8,292 bases of DNA from Rikenellaceae bacterium (lineage in GTDB: Bacteria; Bacteroidota; Bacteroidia; Bacteroidales; Rikenellaceae): the NCBI GenBank assembly GCA_020859875.1, contig JAJBVJ010000224.1:1-8292 (forward strand). Reading direction: 5' to 3'. A program made the translations under genes and the position numbers. The notes beneath the pieces are model-generated. The model was not told the origin of the DNA, did no database searches, and worked only from the letters and a program-made list of their open reading frames with translations. Of this stretch, positions 6,046-8,292 are shown piece after piece. Numbering within the stretch: the stretch's first letter is position 1; each line of letters begins with the position of its first letter.

Positions 6046-7176
6046 TTACAGTCTGATCCTTTGCTGTTCCGATGTGGGGTAACGGTCGCCCATGACCGGG
6101 ATGGAAGATACCGACGTTTCGAGTTCTTCAATTTCGGCCGGGGTCAATTCGAATTCGGTCGCACGCAGGTTTTCTTCCAAATGGGAGAGTTTCGTAGTTC
6201 CGGGAATGGGAACGATATAATCGCCTTTGGCAAGCAGCCACGCCTGGGCAACCTGCGCAATGGTCATTCCACGGGTACGTCCGAATTCGTTTAACACTTC
6301 GACAATACGAGTATTTGCCCTTATGGCCTCGGGTGTGAAACGCGGCAGGATATTCCGATTGTCGTTTCCCGAGTCGAACCGGGTATATTCGTTTACAGCG
6401 CCCGTGAGGAACCCACGGTTGACAGGGCTGTACGGCACGAACCCTATGCCGAGTTCTTCACACGTCGGTAATACCTCTTTCTCCGGCTCCCGCCACATTA
6501 GGTGGTATTCGCTCTGGATTGCCGTGACGGGCTCCACGGCGTGGGCCCGGCGGATAATTTCCGCGCCGACTTCGGACAGTCCGTAATGTTTAATCTTACC
6601 TTCGGCGATAAGTTTTTGCATCACACCCGCAATATCCTCGATGGGTACCTCCGAGGTATAACGGTGCAGGTAATATAAGTCGACAACTTCAACACCGAGC
6701 CGTTCGAGGGAGCTCTCGGCATATCTTCTTATATCCGACTCGATGGTCGCTGCGGTAGAACCCTCGTCGAAGAATTTTGTGCCGATCGCCACATTCCTTT
6801 TGAACGGCGAGAGGGCCTCTCCCGTCAGCTCCTCGTTTGTGTAGGGGCCGTAACCCAATGCCGTATCGAAAAAGGTAACACCCCGTTGTACGGCATCGCG
6901 GGTCAGCTCGATCGTCGCCCTCCGGTCGGGGTGGTGCCCCCGGTGGTAGTTCATACCCATCATCCCGAGTCCGAGAGCCGAAACCGTCAACGCATGGCTG
7001 CCGGTTCCGAGCGTGCGGCTCGGAAGGTCGAAAGAGTTTTTGTTCCCGTGACCGGTTTTAATTTCACCGGCTTTCGCCCCATTACCGAGTATAGGCGGGA
7101 TACAGACCGCCGCTCCCGCAACCGCCGATACTCTCAAGAAGTCCCGGCGCGATATGGATCTTTCATTCTTTTTCAT
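6046..7176 (-). CDS. Tat-exported aldo/keto reductase
   Basis: This 376-residue protein should reduce aldehydes or ketones with NADPH through the (beta/alpha)8 aldo/keto reductase fold. A twin-arginine signal comes first: S9-R10-R11-D12-F13-L14, a hydrophobic region to about residue 30, and a likely cleavage after A34-K35-A36. The catalytic tetrad is complete: D104 and Y109 in FFDTALGYG, K134 in GTKF, H171 in YYLHRY. Further family blocks are GLSEVG (199-204), SPVNRGFLTG (250-259) and the NADP-binding IPGTTKLSHLEEN (324-336). The barrel resembles the YakC/AKR13-type branch. The start ATG overlaps the upstream lipoprotein stop by four bases (ATGA), implying translational coupling and supporting this start. 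Export of an NADPH enzyme is puzzling, since free NADPH is not expected in the periplasm; Tat could carry it out folded with cofactor bound. The substrate is unknown. Neighbours with export signals suggest a joint envelope process. Confidence 0.93.
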   Translation of the reverse strand: MKKNERSISRRDFLRVSAVAGAAVCIPPILGNGAKAGEIKTGHGNKNSFDLPSRTLGTGSHALTVSALGLGMMGMNYHRGHHPDRRATIELTRDAVQRGVTFFDTALGYGPYTNEELTGEALSPFKRNVAIGTKFFDEGSTAATIESDIRRYAESSLERLGVEVVDLYYLHRYTSEVPIEDIAGVMQKLIAEGKIKHYGLSEVGAEIIRRAHAVEPVTAIQSEYHLMWREPEKEVLPTCEELGIGFVPYSPVNRGFLTGAVNEYTRFDSGNDNRNILPRFTPEAIRANTRIVEVLNEFGRTRGMTIAQVAQAWLLAKGDYIVPIPGTTKLSHLEENLRATEFELTPAEIEELETSVSSIPVMGDRYPTSEQQRIRL

Positions 7177-7676
7177 ATTACTAAGGTTTTAATTCTTCGG
7201 AATATTATCTTTCTTCCGGTATTGCAAAACTGCACGGTGACATCTCCGGTTCCGACGGCCTCTTCGAGGCCCGACGGGTCGTCCATATAACCCAGAGGGG
7301 TATAGCTGTACGGGGTGGAAAATCTCTTGTAGAACAAAACCAGGCCGTCCGACCCCCACAGCATAAGATCGCCGGTGCGGACAGTTCCCGGACAGTACGG
7401 ATCGGTCGGAAGGTACCCGTCGAGCCGGATATATTTCTCGTTGCGGTTTACATCGGCCATGTCGAGGGTTAGTGGCAGCATCTTATTGAATGCCTTTCCG
7501 GCATCGTTTTCTTCGAGAGTTGCCGTGAAAACGGCGTTTTCTATCGTTATATCTATTTTAATATTTCCCATATCCGTCGAACCATTATTTACAGGCTCCG
7601 GCAGAAACTCCGATGAGCTGCACGAACCGCAGGCACCGAAGCAGATAAATGCCATAGATAATATTATCGGTTTCAT
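7173..7676 (-). CDS. Lipoprotein with cyclophilin-like fold domain
   Basis: This 167-residue protein begins with a lipoprotein signal. C16 in F13-G14-A15-C16 is the likely lipidated residue, with C19 the alternative, followed by a Ser-rich tether. Residues about 39-151 match the small cyclophilin-like-fold family (Cyclophil_like2/TM1367 type): a TATLEENDAGKAF block (51-63), LPLTLDM (67-73), an EK pair (80-81), GDLMLW (102-107), LVLFYKRF (112-119), YSYTPLGYM (123-131), then GTGDVTVQF (142-150). The family is structurally related to cyclophilins, but prolyl isomerase activity is not established, and such proteins often sit beside reductases and cupins. A basic tail (GRKIIFRRIKT) follows the domain. 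The gene starts 9 bp after the acetyltransferase stop with a GGAAAG ribosome-binding-like sequence just upstream, and overlaps the reductase start by four bases. Family call good, function unknown. Confidence 0.85.
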   Translation of the reverse strand: MKPIILSMAFICFGACGSCSSSEFLPEPVNNGSTDMGNIKIDITIENAVFTATLEENDAGKAFNKMLPLTLDMADVNRNEKYIRLDGYLPTDPYCPGTVRTGDLMLWGSDGLVLFYKRFSTPYSYTPLGYMDDPSGLEEAVGTGDVTVQFCNTGRKIIFRRIKTLVI

Positions 7677-7685
7677 TACTTTCCG

Positions 7686-8240
7686 TTATCGATCGATCCC
7701 GACAACCTTTGCCGGAATACCGGCGACGATCCTATCTGCGGGAACATTCTTCGTTACTACGGCGCCCGCTGCCACTATGGAATTTTCACCGACCGTAACC
7801 CCGGGAAGGATTGTCGCCCCAGCACCTAACCACACATTGCGGCCGATATGAACGTGACCAGTCCGAAGAGAATGCCGGTTTCCCCGGCCGACGGGATGCC
7901 CCTCCGATAAAAGACTCACATTCGGTCCTATCAGAACGTCGTCCTCTATCGTTATCCCGCCGAGATCGAGCAGCGTACATCCGAAATTTATAAATACGTT
8001 CTTCCCGATCCGGGTATTTTTCCCATAATTAATGTAGATCGGGGTGAATAGAGCGGTACTTTCGTGGATGGGTGTCCCCGTGATTTTTCCCAGCAGGTCT
8101 CTCATCCGGGCAGTATCCGAGGAGTTGTTGAGCTCCACCAGCAACTCCTTCGTGGCGTAGGAGGCCTCGCGCGTCTTATGACCTTCCGGATCGTTTGCCG
8201 GGACGGGTTGGCCACTACGCAATCGTTCGAAAATATACAT
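7686..8240 (-). CDS. Maltose/galactoside O-acetyltransferase-like hexapeptide acetyltransferase
   Basis: This 184-residue cytosolic trimeric left-handed beta-helix enzyme should transfer acetyl from acetyl-CoA to a sugar hydroxyl. The N-terminal helical Mac domain spans about residues 2-56 (FERLRSGQPV, REASYATKELLVELN). Hexapeptide repeats follow (IGKNVFI, IEDDVLIGPNVSL, IGRNVWLG, VGENSIV). The catalytic histidine is in SEGHP (about residue 115), where LacA has TGHP. The C-terminal VAGIPAKVV is typical. Length matches LacA and Maa. I start at the ATG (8238-8240); a GTG directly before it (8243) is equally open, and an in-frame stop lies about 11 codons further upstream. The 8241-8292 stretch shows no clear promoter, so the operon may begin outside the window. 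LacA, Maa and NodL types cannot be separated by eye. It is 9 bp from the lipoprotein gene, with no direct evidence that it decorates the neighbouring polysaccharide. Confidence 0.92.
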   Translation of the reverse strand: MYIFERLRSGQPVPANDPEGHKTREASYATKELLVELNNSSDTARMRDLLGKITGTPIHESTALFTPIYINYGKNTRIGKNVFINFGCTLLDLGGITIEDDVLIGPNVSLLSEGHPVGRGNRHSLRTGHVHIGRNVWLGAGATILPGVTVGENSIVAAGAVVTKNVPADRIVAGIPAKVVGIDR

Positions 8241-8292
8241 CACCTCAAATTTTCCCTGAAAAAGAATTCCCGCTTATCGAACGGTATTATAA

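Noticed and set aside
6061..7290. Several plus-strand frames of 77-134 codons
   Set aside because: They are antisense to the aldo/keto reductase, Arg/Gly/Ser-rich low-quality translations typical of GC-rich shadow frames.
7375..7851. Plus-strand frame of 158 codons
   Set aside because: It runs antisense across two clearly real genes (lipoprotein and acetyltransferase) and resembles no family.

Overview
The window looks like Bacteroidales chromosomal DNA, possibly Rikenellaceae/Alistipes-like, although the genus is a guess. The reasons are two Bacteroidetes-type lipoproteins, a promoter with the Bacteroidetes -7 consensus (TAnnTTTG), weak or absent Shine-Dalgarno sequences, and gene content typical of the group. 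All nine convincing genes lie on the minus strand, so transcription runs from high to low coordinates. No tRNA, rRNA, CRISPR array or transposase was seen.

Region A (8240 down to 5419, GC-rich) holds a maltose/galactoside-type O-acetyltransferase, a cyclophilin-like-fold lipoprotein, a Tat-exported aldo/keto reductase, and a lipoprotein cupin resembling the manganese-dependent hydroxynitrile-lyase-like cupins. The first three are packed tightly (9-bp gap, then a 4-bp ATGA overlap). The cupin follows after a 108-bp gap that carries an odd in-frame tail of the reductase gene. Three of the four products carry export signals, so this looks like a small envelope redox or detoxification cluster of unknown substrate.

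Region B (5418-5290) is a 129-bp intergenic region with a good Bacteroidetes promoter reading into the polysaccharide genes. Base composition changes sharply here.

Region C (5289 down to the left edge, AT-rich) is the start of a capsule or O-antigen locus: a WbpP/TviC-type UDP-GlcNAc 4-epimerase, a TviB/WbpO-type UDP-HexNAc 6-dehydrogenase, a Wzx-type flippase, a family 2 glycosyltransferase and an EpsG/Wzy-like polymerase. The first two should supply UDP-N-acetyl-hexosaminuronic acid (GalNAcA or GlcNAcA), so the polymer is probably acidic. The glycosyltransferase would build the repeat unit, the flippase export it and the polymerase join the units. Two oddities stand out. A strong intrinsic-terminator hairpin lies inside this operon, between the dehydrogenase and the flippase. 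The polymerase reading frame is cut by a stop after 124 codons, yet stays open beyond it to the window edge, which suggests a broken polymerase gene.
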